DNA from: Acetatifactor muris
GTDB lineage: Bacteria; Bacillota; Clostridia; Lachnospirales; Lachnospiraceae
Direction of reading: 5' to 3'
NCBI RefSeq assembly: GCF_024623325.1
Contig: NZ_JANJZD010000020.1
Span: 1-64,000, forward strand
DNA: 64,000 nucleotides
Shown here: piece by piece, positions 15,617-24,106 of the stretch
How the letters are laid out: the number at the start of each line of letters is the position of its first letter
Position numbering within the stretch: the stretch's first letter is position 1
Program-made: the position numbers and the translations under genes
Notes under the pieces: model-generated
Told to the model about the DNA's origin: nothing
Database searches by the model: none
What the model saw: only the letters and a program-made list of their open reading frames with translations

Positions 15617-15814
15617 ATGGGGCAAGGCATCCGAAAGGATATAGAAATAAACATAGGTTTGGAGGAATATATTGTTCCCCGGAGCAAGGCATATCTGGAG
15701 TCGGTCAGGGATCAGCTTGTAGAGTGCCACAAGGAGATCATGTGTGTAAAGCGTCAAAAGCCTGGTAAGCGCTCTCTCCTGGACATTGAATATCCCAAAG
15801 GATATGAGGGCTAA
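15617..15814 (+). pseudogene. Truncated paralogue of the 14738 gene
   Basis: A 65-residue frame; residues 13-65 match the C-terminal half of the 14738-15052 product (SVRDQLVECHKEIM and YPKGYEG are shared exactly). The N-terminal half is missing and no good ribosome site precedes the ATG. It is probably a remnant of a tandem duplication. Confidence 0.5.
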
Positions 15815-15879
15815 TGTTGTTTGCAGCATATATTATGGAGCAGGTATTCTTATGGTAATAAGGTTAAGGAGAAAGGGCT

Positions 15880-16440
15880 ATGAAGAATTTGATGACAGAA
15901 CAGAATGTACTGAAAAAATTAGGCATCAACGATTTTGGACAGCTAAAGCGGGAGAACTGCATGCACTTTGCATCAATCCTTGATAAGATGGATCCGGAAG
16001 TAGCCCAAAAGGCATTGGAGCAATTTCCTGAATTTGCGAAAATATCTAAAGAAATACTATGTGAATATAGGGATATTATAGACAGAGGTATTTTGTCTAA
16101 TGATGCGAGCATGAAAGCGGTATATGATGCTTATAATTCTATCATGGTCTCGCTGCAGAAAGAGCTGGATAAGGACTGCTTGACCTTTGAAGAGAAAAAA
16201 TACATTTTGGAAAAGATGGAGGAGATTGCTGATAAAATTGAAAAAAAGGATACAGAAAATAAAAAATGGATTGCGGGAATAGGAATAGTGGCTGGGGTGA
16301 TATGTTGTGGAGTGGTAGCGGTATTAGCCGGTTTATTGGGTGGTGATACGTCTGTTAAAACCAAAGATTTGTCAGACTACGACCCTGATCCGGATCCTGC
16401 CCCGGAGTATCTTCCTTACGTTGACCTGGATTCTGTCTGA
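15880..16440 (+). CDS. Single-pass membrane protein with coiled coil
   Basis: A 186-residue protein. Residues 1-125 are helical and charged (LQKELDKDCLTFEEKKYILE, MEEIADKIEKKD). One membrane span follows at about 130-152 (WIAGIGIVAGVICCGVVAVL), then a short acidic Asp/Pro tail (YDPDPDPAPEYLPY). A perfect 16-base tandem duplication (16422-16453) creates the stop; without it the frame would run 11 codons further to PGFDLPGTGWD. The product is unknown; the layout resembles small element-borne envelope proteins. Confidence 0.55.
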   Translation: MKNLMTEQNVLKKLGINDFGQLKRENCMHFASILDKMDPEVAQKALEQFPEFAKISKEILCEYRDIIDRGILSNDASMKAVYDAYNSIMVSLQKELDKDCLTFEEKKYILEKMEEIADKIEKKDTENKKWIAGIGIVAGVICCGVVAVLAGLLGGDTSVKTKDLSDYDPDPDPAPEYLPYVDLDSV

Positions 16441-16453
16441 CCTGGATTCTGTC
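16422..16453 (+). repeat. 16-base tandem duplication at a gene end
   Basis: TGACCTGGATTCTGTC occurs at 16422-16437 and again at 16438-16453. The second copy supplies the TGA that ends the gene at 16440. Confidence 0.8.
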
Positions 16454-16630
16454 CCTGGCTTTGACTTGCCCGGAACCGGATGGGATTGACTTAAATTCTG
16501 CAACAGATATATCAAAAACAGGAAATGTCTGCTAGGAGGGGAACCTCATGGCGGGCATTTGTTTTATCTTATATATAGAAGAAGCAGAACCGATGAAAGT
16601 GCATGCCAGAATCGTGTAAAGGCCTCCTGT

Positions 16631-16650
16631 AGATATATATTCTCTTATAA
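16631..16650 (+). promoter_or_regulatory. Recurrent AGATATATATTCT element, copy 2
   Basis: AGATATATATTCTCTTATAA lies about 29 bases before the small gene at 16679. It shares GATATATATTCT with copies at 9959 and 21789. Confidence 0.4.
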
Positions 16651-16678
16651 TGATAAAGCTTATAGAAAGGAGACGCTT

Positions 16679-16837
16679 ATGAAAAAAGAACCAGTGGAAT
16701 CTGCAGCCGCGGCTGCCTCCAGGGAACCTGGCAGCAGTATGGCAGAACATCCGTATGGCAGCCTTGAGTGGAGGCTCATCCTGGTCAGAGAGGATAGACT
16801 ATATCTGCACCGTAAAAAAGGACGATACGGTTCCTGA
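16679..16837 (+). CDS. Hypothetical 52-residue protein
   Basis: ATG 16679 follows GAAAGGAG at good spacing, so it is preferred over the longer frame from 16559. The sequence has a short Ala-rich helix, then EWRLILVREDRLYLHRKKGR, a basic beta-like end. No family was recognised. It may head an operon with the gene at 17022. Confidence 0.45.
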   Translation: MKKEPVESAAAAASREPGSSMAEHPYGSLEWRLILVREDRLYLHRKKGRYGS

Positions 16838-17021
16838 CGGATAGGCAGTGCTGTTTGTGCTCAGCTGTTACATGGGAGATTCGCATACTAGTGAGGATTG
16901 GTACAAGTTCACCCCTGATGGCAGGGTGGGAAAATATCACATAGGTGGATATAGACAAAACGATACGGATGTCTGGGAGCTGTGAAGGGACTGTGCGTCT
17001 GAAAAGAATGAGGAGGAAACC

Positions 17022-17210
17022 ATGAGGAAGATAAAGGAGCTAATCTATCGGATAAAGCCGCCATGTCCGGAATGCCCGTACAAACTGGGACTGGTGCATA
17101 CGCTGGCCAATCCCTGCCCTGCATGCAGGGACAACGGCTACCGGACATTCGAGCGGTTCCAGCGGTTCGGGAGAGGGCTGCCGGAAAGGCCTGATGATGC
17201 AGGGGCTTAA
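17022..17210 (+). CDS. Small Cys-rich protein, putative zinc binder
   Basis: A 62-residue protein with ATG 17022 after AGGAGGAAA. CPECPYKLG and PCPACRDNGY supply two CxxC pairs spaced about 18 residues apart, a zinc-ribbon pattern. The C-terminus is basic. It overlaps the next gene by 17 bases, which also begins with Cys pairs. Function unknown. Confidence 0.6.
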   Translation: MRKIKELIYRIKPPCPECPYKLGLVHTLANPCPACRDNGYRTFERFQRFGRGLPERPDDAGA

Positions 17211-17730
17211 GGATGCCGGCATCCCAAACTGCAGCGGCTGCCCTTATGTCAGCGCAAAGACTGGCGGAACGGCATTCAATGGCCAGGGGCTTACAGGAAG
17301 CCATCACAGGACAGGAGATTGGATGCCGGAAATCCATTTCTGTGAAAAGATCGGCGGCATGCCCTGTCTGGACGGAGGGTGCGGCGATGCTTATCAGGAG
17401 GAGTCGGAGGGCAGCCGACATCCTGGAAGGCAAAGGATGACCGCGAGGGAGCGGAACAGGAAGTACCAGAGGCATCTCCGGAAGCTGGCATCAATCAGTG
17501 AGAGGATGCAGGGAAAGAGCGCCATGTACGGCGGGGCAGTCCTTGTTGACAGGGAAACAGGCGGAGCGAGAAAGAAGCCTTTTTACAGGAGATATTGGAG
17601 GGGCAGCCACAACAACCGGTTCAGGTACTGGCGCAGGGTATCGAACCGGAAGGTCAGGAGATATAAAGGGGATGTCCATAGCGGAGGATTCTACAGGAAG
17701 ATATCCGCTTACTGGTGGACTGTAGATTGA
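17194..17730 (+). CDS. Cys-rich basic hypothetical protein
   Basis: A 178-residue protein starting ATGATG at 17194, after GGAAAGG. Cys residues cluster at the N-terminus (NCSGCPY, HFCEKIGG, PCLDGGCGD). A long basic region follows, and the C-terminal motif RVSNRKVRRYKG...GGFYRKISAYWW is a pattern I have seen in hypothetical proteins of Lachnospiraceae elements and phages. Nucleic-acid binding is plausible from charge; nothing more specific is visible. Confidence 0.55.
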   Translation: MMQGLKDAGIPNCSGCPYVSAKTGGTAFNGQGLTGSHHRTGDWMPEIHFCEKIGGMPCLDGGCGDAYQEESEGSRHPGRQRMTARERNRKYQRHLRKLASISERMQGKSAMYGGAVLVDRETGGARKKPFYRRYWRGSHNNRFRYWRRVSNRKVRRYKGDVHSGGFYRKISAYWWTVD

Positions 17731-17772
17731 TGGGAGGCAGAATGGAGGATAAAAGAGGGGTATAAAAGAGAT

Positions 17773-18300
17773 ATGTGGAGCAAAACGAAAAAAGCATTAA
17801 TGGATAGGATGGCGGACAGCCTTAAAAAGCGTGTCAGGTACAATTTTGAAGTCTATACAACAAATAAATGCCGCTGGTGGAGTGAAGCACCAGTTTTCTA
17901 CATCCATGTAGATGATGAACTTTGGTTTGCAACGAATCCCCAATACTATTGGAAGCAAACGGAATATCTTAATAAAAATGTGGATACAGGCCTCCCATAC
18001 CATGAATATTGGGAGACTCATGCCAGGACTTTGCCGGATGCTGATAGCTATGCGTCTGAATACGGTCTTATGGAGGTAGATAATATGATGCTGTATATCC
18101 ACCGGTACCTGAATGTCTATAATGTCAAAGAATGTCTGGACAGCGGAAATTATATTTTAAAATTGCTGGCCGTGCTCGACAGGAGGATTGGGAAACGGAC
18201 GATAAAGCAATTGGTTGATGATATTACTGATAATCCAGAGTGGATCAGGAAATTCATCGTTCTGCGTGCTGAAAGCGAAGGAATATTGATTGAGGCTTGA
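17773..18300 (+). CDS. Hypothetical protein, SF0329-like
   Basis: A 175-residue protein. The start MWSKTKKALMDRMADSLKKR and the C-terminal block LAVLDRRIGKRTIKQL...PEWIRKFIVLRAESEGI resemble the SF0329 family of uncharacterised bacterial proteins. The middle is rich in Trp and Tyr (WYWKQTEYL type). The frame stays open after the TGA (next base C, a leaky context) into the region 18301-18783. The role is unknown; such proteins often sit in polymorphic or element cargo loci. Confidence 0.5.
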   Translation: MWSKTKKALMDRMADSLKKRVRYNFEVYTTNKCRWWSEAPVFYIHVDDELWFATNPQYYWKQTEYLNKNVDTGLPYHEYWETHARTLPDADSYASEYGLMEVDNMMLYIHRYLNVYNVKECLDSGNYILKLLAVLDRRIGKRTIKQLVDDITDNPEWIRKFIVLRAESEGILIEA

Positions 18301-18783
18301 CTGTATAATGCTATTCCTAAGATAGAAAAGGTTGTCGATGATGGAGCCAACCGTTATATGTTGGAGGAGCTGGACCTCAGCGAAACCAGATTCAAGAGGG
18401 TTGCGGAGGCTTTTTTAAAGAAACTTAAAACTGCTGACAATGGCGTTGGGTTCACAGAAACAGAAGAACGGATAGATGAATATCTCCGTGAACACGGACA
18501 CTATAATGATTACGGTTACTACTATGACAAATATTGCGGAAATGCTTTTGGCTATGAAGTTAGCTATGAGAGGAGGATGGCAGATGGGAGCTGGATTGAA
18601 AAACGGAGAGAGCGACAGGGAAGAACTGGAGCTGCTGATTCCATCCGAAACGATAAGGGCATATGTCAGGGAAACGGGGTGGACATTCACAGACTTCCAG
18701 AAAGCGGCTTTGCTGCATCACAGAGGGCTGCTGCTGAAGGACGAGCATGCACACCTGAAGGCATTGGGAGACCGGACGGCTGA
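18301..18783 (+). pseudogene. In-frame continuation or fragment after the SF0329-like gene
   Basis: The reading frame of the previous gene continues for 160 codons past the TGA at 18298. The first ATG is at 18358, with no clear ribosome site. Residues up to about 100 are protein-like (ETRFKRVAEAFLKKLK, YYYDKYCGNAFGYEVSYERR). The last 60 overlap the next gene in another frame and look non-native. I read it as a fragment or a readthrough extension. Confidence 0.35.
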
Positions 18784-19555
18784 CCATGTCCTGAAGGGGC
18801 AGACCGCGGAGTACCTGGAAGGAATGGAGAAGGGATTCCAGGACTTTAGGGAAAACAGTGGCAGGAACTGTATCTATGTGCTGAAAGTAAGGGAAGACGG
18901 CGGTTTCTGGAATAGGGATTATCTTGTCCGTGGATATTTCTTCGATTGGGAGATGGCTCTTGGATATGGGAAGAAGGAAAAGGAGCCATTTGAGATTGAA
19001 AAATATCTGGTGGATGGCATACATGAGCTTGAAGATGGCACATGCAGCCATGAATCGGTTGCAGAAATCCGGTTCGACAGGGATGGGGAAGCAGTCTGCT
19101 TCTGGAACAGTGGAGAGATGGCCGGTTTTGACAATAAACGTTTCGAGGAGGCTATTATCGAGATCCCGAATCCGTTTGAACGGGGCGACATCGTCAAATG
19201 CAAAGGAATGGACGGCCAGGAACTGTTCGGCATCGTGGAAGGGAGACGTGAGGAATGGCTGGAACGCCTAAAGTGGCATTTGGACCGTGTAAAGGACGGA
19301 GATAGCGGTGTGGATTTCCAGGACCTTCTCATCAGCGTGGCATTTCTGTGCGAGGATGGCACTTTTGCCTTCTCGGACAGTACCATCCCGCTTGACCTGG
19401 AGCGGTACCAGCCCAGGGAAGTGGACTGGGCAAACGGTTCCGCGGATACGCTCCTGTTGTGCGCAAGGGACATATACCGCGGCAGGGGCTGCCCGTCCAC
19501 GTTCTTTGACATGCTCGAGAGGTACCGGCAGTCCGGCAGGAAGGGGATAGGCTGA
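18584..19555 (+). CDS. Hypothetical element protein, paralogue of the next gene
   Basis: A 323-residue protein; ATG 18584 has AGAGGAGG just upstream, so the longer frame from 18476 is rejected. The N-terminal half has a helical segment (ETIRAYVRETGWTFTDFQKA) ending in FRENSGRNCIYVLKV. The C-terminal half has PFERGDIVKCKGMDGQELFG and a beta-rich end. The same order of segments occurs in the 19602 gene (TFTDSERATILW, PFEAGDIVRMVGD), so the two are tandem paralogues. The family is common in Clostridia elements but uncharacterised; cytosolic, no membrane span. Confidence 0.6.
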   Translation: MGAGLKNGESDREELELLIPSETIRAYVRETGWTFTDFQKAALLHHRGLLLKDEHAHLKALGDRTADHVLKGQTAEYLEGMEKGFQDFRENSGRNCIYVLKVREDGGFWNRDYLVRGYFFDWEMALGYGKKEKEPFEIEKYLVDGIHELEDGTCSHESVAEIRFDRDGEAVCFWNSGEMAGFDNKRFEEAIIEIPNPFERGDIVKCKGMDGQELFGIVEGRREEWLERLKWHLDRVKDGDSGVDFQDLLISVAFLCEDGTFAFSDSTIPLDLERYQPREVDWANGSADTLLLCARDIYRGRGCPSTFFDMLERYRQSGRKGIG

Positions 19556-19601
19556 TGCAGGAAAATGTTCCATTGCGTTTTGATAAGGGAGGAATATGGC
19601 C

Positions 19602-20471
19602 ATGACTGAACTACCGATTTCTGATTTCATGCAGGATTACTATAAGAAAGAGGGGATTACATTCACAGATTCTGAACGCGCGACCATCCTGTGGAACTCG
19701 CCCGTCCCTTTGCCAAAGGCAGAGATACTGGAGGCGCTCAGGGAGATTGCCGACACGACTGCAGATGAGGCGCTGAGGGCGCAGATCCATGAACGGCTCG
19801 ACACAGAGCGGGAGAGGCTACAGCTCTTCGAAGAAAGCGACGGCAGATGCTTCTTCATCTGCGCCCCAGATGACAGCGGCAGGGAAACCGGATGGCATTG
19901 CCGCTACTTCACCACGCTGGAGGCCGCGGTAGCGTATGGCAGGGATGAAGCCCAGGGGACCTTCAAAGTCGAGAAGGAATTCTTTTGGGACATGATCGAT
20001 GGCTGCAGTCCTGACGACGGGGCGGACATGATGGGCGGCCTCGCATGGTATACTGAGGACGGCATGCTCCTTGGCTGTGAGTGCTATCCATATATGTCAG
20101 AAGAGATTGCCGTCCGCTTCAGCCATGGGGATCCGTCCCGTTTTGAAGATGTATATATCCCTCTGCAGAGCCCTTTTGAGGCTGGCGACATCGTCCGCAT
20201 GGTGGGGGATACGCGTCCGGCAGTCGTACAGGTGAGCCAGGAGGAATGGCGGCAAAGCCTGGAACGGGACACCAATGGGCCGCGGACCATCCCTCCTGCC
20301 TATGACAATACCCGTCTCACGGTGGAGTTCCTTTACGATGACGGTGAAATGCACCATGGCCATCCTGCCCTCCTGTCCCTGGAAAGGATCGACCAATGGG
20401 AAGACGGGCATGAATGGGAACTGCTGCAGTCGGCAAGCCGGCTCATAAGGGAGGAAAAGGGTATCGGATGA
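19602..20471 (+). CDS. Hypothetical element protein, paralogue of the previous gene
   Basis: A 289-residue protein. GGGAGGA is 9 bases before ATG 19602; the ATG at 19596 is too close to it. TFTDSERATILWNSPVPLPK, then a helical stretch and LFEESDGRCFFICA, precede the PFEAGDIVRMVGD strand motif shared with the upstream gene. Both end in KGIG. It is acidic and cytosolic, with no catalytic motif visible. Tandem duplication followed by strong divergence is the simplest history. Confidence 0.6.
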   Translation: MTELPISDFMQDYYKKEGITFTDSERATILWNSPVPLPKAEILEALREIADTTADEALRAQIHERLDTERERLQLFEESDGRCFFICAPDDSGRETGWHCRYFTTLEAAVAYGRDEAQGTFKVEKEFFWDMIDGCSPDDGADMMGGLAWYTEDGMLLGCECYPYMSEEIAVRFSHGDPSRFEDVYIPLQSPFEAGDIVRMVGDTRPAVVQVSQEEWRQSLERDTNGPRTIPPAYDNTRLTVEFLYDDGEMHHGHPALLSLERIDQWEDGHEWELLQSASRLIREEKGIG

Positions 20472-20572
20472 TTCCATCAGGCCCTGCCGGAAAGAACGGC
20501 GATGCAAAGAGACACCAAAACGACCACATGGATGGCACCTAGCCATGTGCGCCCTACTGGAAAGGAGGCTGC

Positions 20573-21304
20573 TTGAAGGTGCTGGAGTATGATGAATGGG
20601 TGGTTCCGGGCGAGGTGGAATATGCTGAAAAGAAAGACGCGGAGATAGAATCACAGATAGAAAATTATCACAAGGCCTCTTTAAGGGGAGATTGGATGTG
20701 TAATGACTGGGATATCCATATCCAGATCACGGAACATATTGTAGGCAGGTATGGCGTCACTATACCAAAATACGTATGGGATTATGCAATAAACGATATT
20801 GACATATATAACAGCATGAAGCTTGACTGGTACCGTGACATGGTCGCTCCGATAGATGGGCCTGAGATGTTTGACCTGCCGGCTGATGATATCAGGAGCA
20901 GCCTTCCTGAATGGGATGATTCATTCCTTCCAGAGAGTGTCCGCAGGGATATCGTTGCTATGCACTCTAGGAGATACAGGGTTGCTTTGGAGATAGAATC
21001 TATGGACGGCCATTATGGACATATCCAGGAAAGGTTCCATCTGAGCGGTCCAAAATGCGGCAGAGTCATGAGGTCATTCCTTTACAAGCTGAAAAACGAA
21101 GACAAGGCGGCTGCCTATACTGAACTGGAGGAAGAATTAGGAGATTTTATCGAACCATATGATTCGTATGTCGCGTTCTGCTATTATAAGCCATGGTATT
21201 TTCCGTTGGACATGACAGGAGACGGGATCGCTGATGCAGTCCGTGAAGCATATTTAAATGCCAGCAAAAGGAGCAGGAGGATATCTCCGAAAGAGATGAA
21301 CTAA
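20573..21304 (+). CDS. Hypothetical protein with TTG start
   Basis: A 243-residue protein; TTG 20573 follows AAAGGAGG. It is acidic and rich in aromatic residues (WMCNDWDIHIQITEHIVGRY, YKPWYFPLDMTGDG). No family was recognised. The frame remains open beyond the TAA for 90 codons (21305-21577), again suggesting either a split gene or a coupled downstream piece. It lies downstream of the tandem paralogues in the same direction. Confidence 0.5.
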   Translation: MKVLEYDEWVVPGEVEYAEKKDAEIESQIENYHKASLRGDWMCNDWDIHIQITEHIVGRYGVTIPKYVWDYAINDIDIYNSMKLDWYRDMVAPIDGPEMFDLPADDIRSSLPEWDDSFLPESVRRDIVAMHSRRYRVALEIESMDGHYGHIQERFHLSGPKCGRVMRSFLYKLKNEDKAAAYTELEEELGDFIEPYDSYVAFCYYKPWYFPLDMTGDGIADAVREAYLNASKRSRRISPKEMN

Positions 21305-21577
21305 ATTGATTTTGAGAATCTGGGAAGGATATTCGAGATCGACCGCCATCCTTTAGGAAACTATGAATGCCTCTATCAAGGAAGAGGCGGAGGCCTTATG
21401 ATACGGTTCCTGTTTGATTACAAGGACAGGAAGATAGTCATGGCATATCCTGTATACAAGGGCATCCAACTATTCCGTGAATCCAAAGAGTATCAGTTCT
21501 ACAGCAAAGAGGGACATTATTTTACTTATAGATATTTTAGCGGCAGGCATCCTCTTGGCTGGAACGGACGTAAATGA
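21305..21577 (+). pseudogene. Open frame directly after the TAA of the previous gene
   Basis: It is in the same frame as 20573-21304 and open for 90 codons with protein-like content (FEIDRHPLGNYECLYQGRGG, YFTYRYFSGRHPLGW). No ATG occurs until about 21400; a rare ATT at 21305 or reinitiation would be needed. It may be the detached C-terminal part of the upstream gene. Confidence 0.35.
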
Positions 21578-21630
21578 CCAGGAGACAGGAACCTGGCAGC
21601 AATGGTGCGCTTGATATAGAAGGAAGTCCG

Positions 21631-21656
21631 GGGGAGCCGTGCGGCTCTCCCTTTTT
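21631..21656 (+). terminator. Terminator
   Basis: GGGAGCC and GGCTCTCCC pair around a 4-base loop and are followed by TTTTTC. It closes the operon that ends near 21577. Confidence 0.7.
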
Positions 21657-21788
21657 CTATCGTATCCATGTAAGATACAGCGGCTGGCCTCCATACAGCA
21701 CGTATGCGGCTGCCAGAGGAACCAGCTGTTCACCGCTATGAAACCCCTGGACCTAATCGACAAGACATATCGCATCTATCCCTATTCC

Positions 21789-21808
21789 GATTATATATTC
21801 TCTATATA
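21789..21808 (+). promoter_or_regulatory. Recurrent GATTATATATTCTC element, copy 3
   Basis: GATTATATATTCTCTATATA precedes the small gene at 21838. It matches the copies at 9959 and 16631 over TATATATTCT. Confidence 0.4.
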
Positions 21809-21837
21809 GCATAAAAAGAAAGGAGGCATGATGCCGG

Positions 21838-21966
21838 ATGTCAAAAAGACAGATTTTTGAAGCCGTGTTTCTGGCGCTGACCGCAGTGCTGATCGTAGCC
21901 AAGGCCATAGAAGAGGCGGAGGGGATATGCGGTCTGTATGGCACGATTGAAGAAGACGACGTTTAG
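21838..21966 (+). CDS. Small membrane peptide
   Basis: A 42-residue protein: MSKRQIFEAVFLALTAVLIV, then an acidic tail. One membrane span lies at about residues 8-23. AAAGGAGG is 11 bases upstream; an ATGATG before it opens a 10-codon frame that overlaps and may act as a leader. The gene has its own promoter-like element and a terminator at 21973, so it is probably a real short transcript. Small one-span peptides of this sort can be toxins or regulators; no family was recognised. Confidence 0.45.
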   Translation: MSKRQIFEAVFLALTAVLIVAKAIEEAEGICGLYGTIEEDDV

Positions 21967-21972
21967 ACGGAG

Positions 21973-21998
21973 AGCCCCTTACGACGGAAGGGGCTTTC
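21973..21998 (+). terminator. Terminator after the small membrane peptide gene
   Basis: AGCCCCTT (21973-21980) pairs with AAGGGGCT (21988-21995), then TTT. Confidence 0.75.
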
Positions 21999-22041
21999 CT
22001 GATGTCCGGAGGACAAGGCTCCGGAGAAAGGAGATGGAAAA

Positions 22042-22974
22042 ATGGCAGCAAATGTAGAGACAATGTTTTCGGTAAGGGAAAAACCATGGCATGGGCTCGG
22101 TATCATCGTAAAGGAGGCACCCACATCAGCGGATGCAATCAGGCTTGCTGGCCTTGACTGGGCCGTGGTACAGGAGCCGATCTACACGAATTTCAATAGG
22201 ATCGTGGAGGGTTACAGGGCCAACGTGAGGAGCTCCGACAGGAAGGTATTGGGCGTGGTGTCAGACCGCTACAAGGTGGTCCAGAACGTGGATGCGTTCA
22301 GCTTTACGGATGAACTGCTGGGAAGAGGGGTGCGGTATGAGACTGCCGGTTCCCTGCAGGAGGGGAGAAAGGTATGGCTCCTTGCAAGGCTCCCAAGGGA
22401 GTACATCATCGCAGGGGAGAGGATCAGCCCCTATCTGGTGTTCAGCAACACCCATGACGGCTCCGGTTCCGTAAAGGTAGCCATCACGCCGGTAAGGGTC
22501 GTGTGCAACAATACCCTGAACCTGGCACTGGGCACGGCAAAGAGGAGCTTCAGCATGATCCACACGGGCAACATCCAAGACAAGATACAGGAGGCGAAGG
22601 ACACCCTCTTCATGGCGGAGGAGTACATGGACTGCCTCGGGGTCGAATTTGAACAGCTCAGGAGGCAGAAGATCACGGATGCGCAGGTGAAGGAATACAT
22701 CGAGCTGCTCCTGCCCATGGAGAAGGAACCTACCCCGATACAGAGCAAGAACATCATCCGTCTGCGCGAGGATATGATGAAGAGGTATTACGATGCCCCT
22801 GACCTGCAGAAAGTGGGCAACAATGCGTACCGTTTCATCAATGCGGTGTCTGATTTCGCCACCCACAGCAGCCCGCTCCGCAGGACTGCGAATTACAGTG
22901 AGAACTTGTTCGCCCGTACCGTTGATGGCAACCCGCTCATTGACAAGGCATATCAGATGTTGAAAGCGGCGTGA
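22042..22974 (+). CDS. DUF932 / phage-plasmid-like protein (TIGR03299 type)
   Basis: A 310-residue protein that begins MAANVETMFSVREKPWHGLG, the hallmark start of the DUF932 family, followed by VVSDRYKVVQNVDAFSFTDE, LARLPREYIIAGERISPYLV and VRVVCNNTLNLAL. These proteins are common on phages, plasmids and ICEs and are thought to act near replication or recombination, but their activity is unknown. GGAGAAAGGAG precedes the ATG. It heads the recombination block (exonuclease, annealing protein, SSB). Confidence 0.85.
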   Translation: MAANVETMFSVREKPWHGLGIIVKEAPTSADAIRLAGLDWAVVQEPIYTNFNRIVEGYRANVRSSDRKVLGVVSDRYKVVQNVDAFSFTDELLGRGVRYETAGSLQEGRKVWLLARLPREYIIAGERISPYLVFSNTHDGSGSVKVAITPVRVVCNNTLNLALGTAKRSFSMIHTGNIQDKIQEAKDTLFMAEEYMDCLGVEFEQLRRQKITDAQVKEYIELLLPMEKEPTPIQSKNIIRLREDMMKRYYDAPDLQKVGNNAYRFINAVSDFATHSSPLRRTANYSENLFARTVDGNPLIDKAYQMLKAA

Positions 22975-23166
22975 ATCATCTGCAGGGCGCATCTTCTGTG
23001 TATGGTGGTTGTATCTATTGCAGTATGGGATGTCAGGTCCCAAATACTGAATGAGGTTCATGGAGAGGATGGAATGGCCGGGGTGTTCCTGCTTCGGCCA
23101 TTCCTGTTTCCCATGATGCCTGAAAAAATGGAAGACGGTAAATCAATGAAAGCGAGGAGAGATTTT

Positions 23167-24096
23167 ATGTTTGAGAAGATATCATTATCAGGAGTCAGCA
23201 ACAAGGAATGGCTCCGTCTAAGGAAGTCAGGGATCGGAGGTTCCGATGCAGGGGCAATCTGCGGAGTCAACCCCTACAGCAGTGCAATGAAAGTGTTCCG
23301 TGACAAGACCAGTGACGTAGTAGAGGAACTGGACAATGAAGCTGTCCGTATCGGCCATGACCTGGAGGATTATGTGGCGCAGAGGTTCATGGAGGCCACC
23401 GGGCTGAAGGTGAGGAAGTCCAACTTCATGTACCGGAGCAAGGAGCATCCGTTCATGATCGCAGATGTGGACCGTCTGGTCGTTGGCGAGGACGCGGGCC
23501 TGGAATGTAAGACGGCAAGTGTATACAGTGCTGACAAGTGGGAAGATGGGAACATCCCGCTCCATTATGTGATGCAGTGCTATCATTACATGGCGGTCAC
23601 CGGGAGGCGCACATGGTACATCGCAGCAGTAATCTTAGGGAAAGAGTTCATCTACCGTAAGCTGGAGTGGGATGACGGGCTGATAGGAAAGCTGACACAG
23701 ATGGAGGAAGATTTCTGGAACAACCATGTGGCGAAGGGGACCATCCCGCCCCCGGATGGGAGCAGGGCGTGTGATGAAGTGCTGCAGCAGTATTTCCATA
23801 CGGCGCGGAAAGAGAGCCGGATTGAGCTTGTAGGATTTGATGAAAAGCTGAGCCGGAGGGAGGAGATCCTCGGATTCATCTCAGCACTGCAGGAGGAGCA
23901 GAAACAGATCGAGCAGGAGGTGAAGCTTTTCATGGGGGACAATGAATCCGCAAGCAGCGGGCGTTACCATGTGTCATGGGGGAACGTGGACTCCACGAGG
24001 CTCGACACGAAGAGGATAAAGGCAGAGAGACCGGAGATCTATTCGGATTATGCCAAGGTCTCCCATTCCAGGCGGTTTGAAGTGAAGGCAGCGTAG
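23167..24096 (+). CDS. YqaJ-family recombination exonuclease
   Basis: A 309-residue protein with ATG 23167 after GCGAGGAGA. WLRLRKSGIGGSDAGAICG is the YqaJ/lambda-exonuclease N-terminal box. RIGHDLEDYVAQRFMEATG, then MIADVDRLV and LECKTASVYSADKW, give the Glu, Asp and Glu-x-Lys of the PD-(D/E)XK site. HYVMQCYHYMAVTG follows. It would resect double-strand ends 5' to 3' for single-strand annealing, and pairs with the Rad52-like protein 360 bases downstream. Confidence 0.85.
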   Translation: MFEKISLSGVSNKEWLRLRKSGIGGSDAGAICGVNPYSSAMKVFRDKTSDVVEELDNEAVRIGHDLEDYVAQRFMEATGLKVRKSNFMYRSKEHPFMIADVDRLVVGEDAGLECKTASVYSADKWEDGNIPLHYVMQCYHYMAVTGRRTWYIAAVILGKEFIYRKLEWDDGLIGKLTQMEEDFWNNHVAKGTIPPPDGSRACDEVLQQYFHTARKESRIELVGFDEKLSRREEILGFISALQEEQKQIEQEVKLFMGDNESASSGRYHVSWGNVDSTRLDTKRIKAERPEIYSDYAKVSHSRRFEVKAA

Positions 24097-24106
24097 AGGA
24101 AGAAGT

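Noticed and set aside
18476..18583. Upstream start for the 18584 gene
   Set aside because: The added residues are Met/Thr/Ile-rich and unlike protein; AGAGGAGG directs ATG 18584.
22261..23061. Minus-strand open frame opposite the DUF932 gene (266 codons)
   Set aside because: Shadow of a strongly supported gene; the composition is typical of the antisense of G+C-rich coding sequence.
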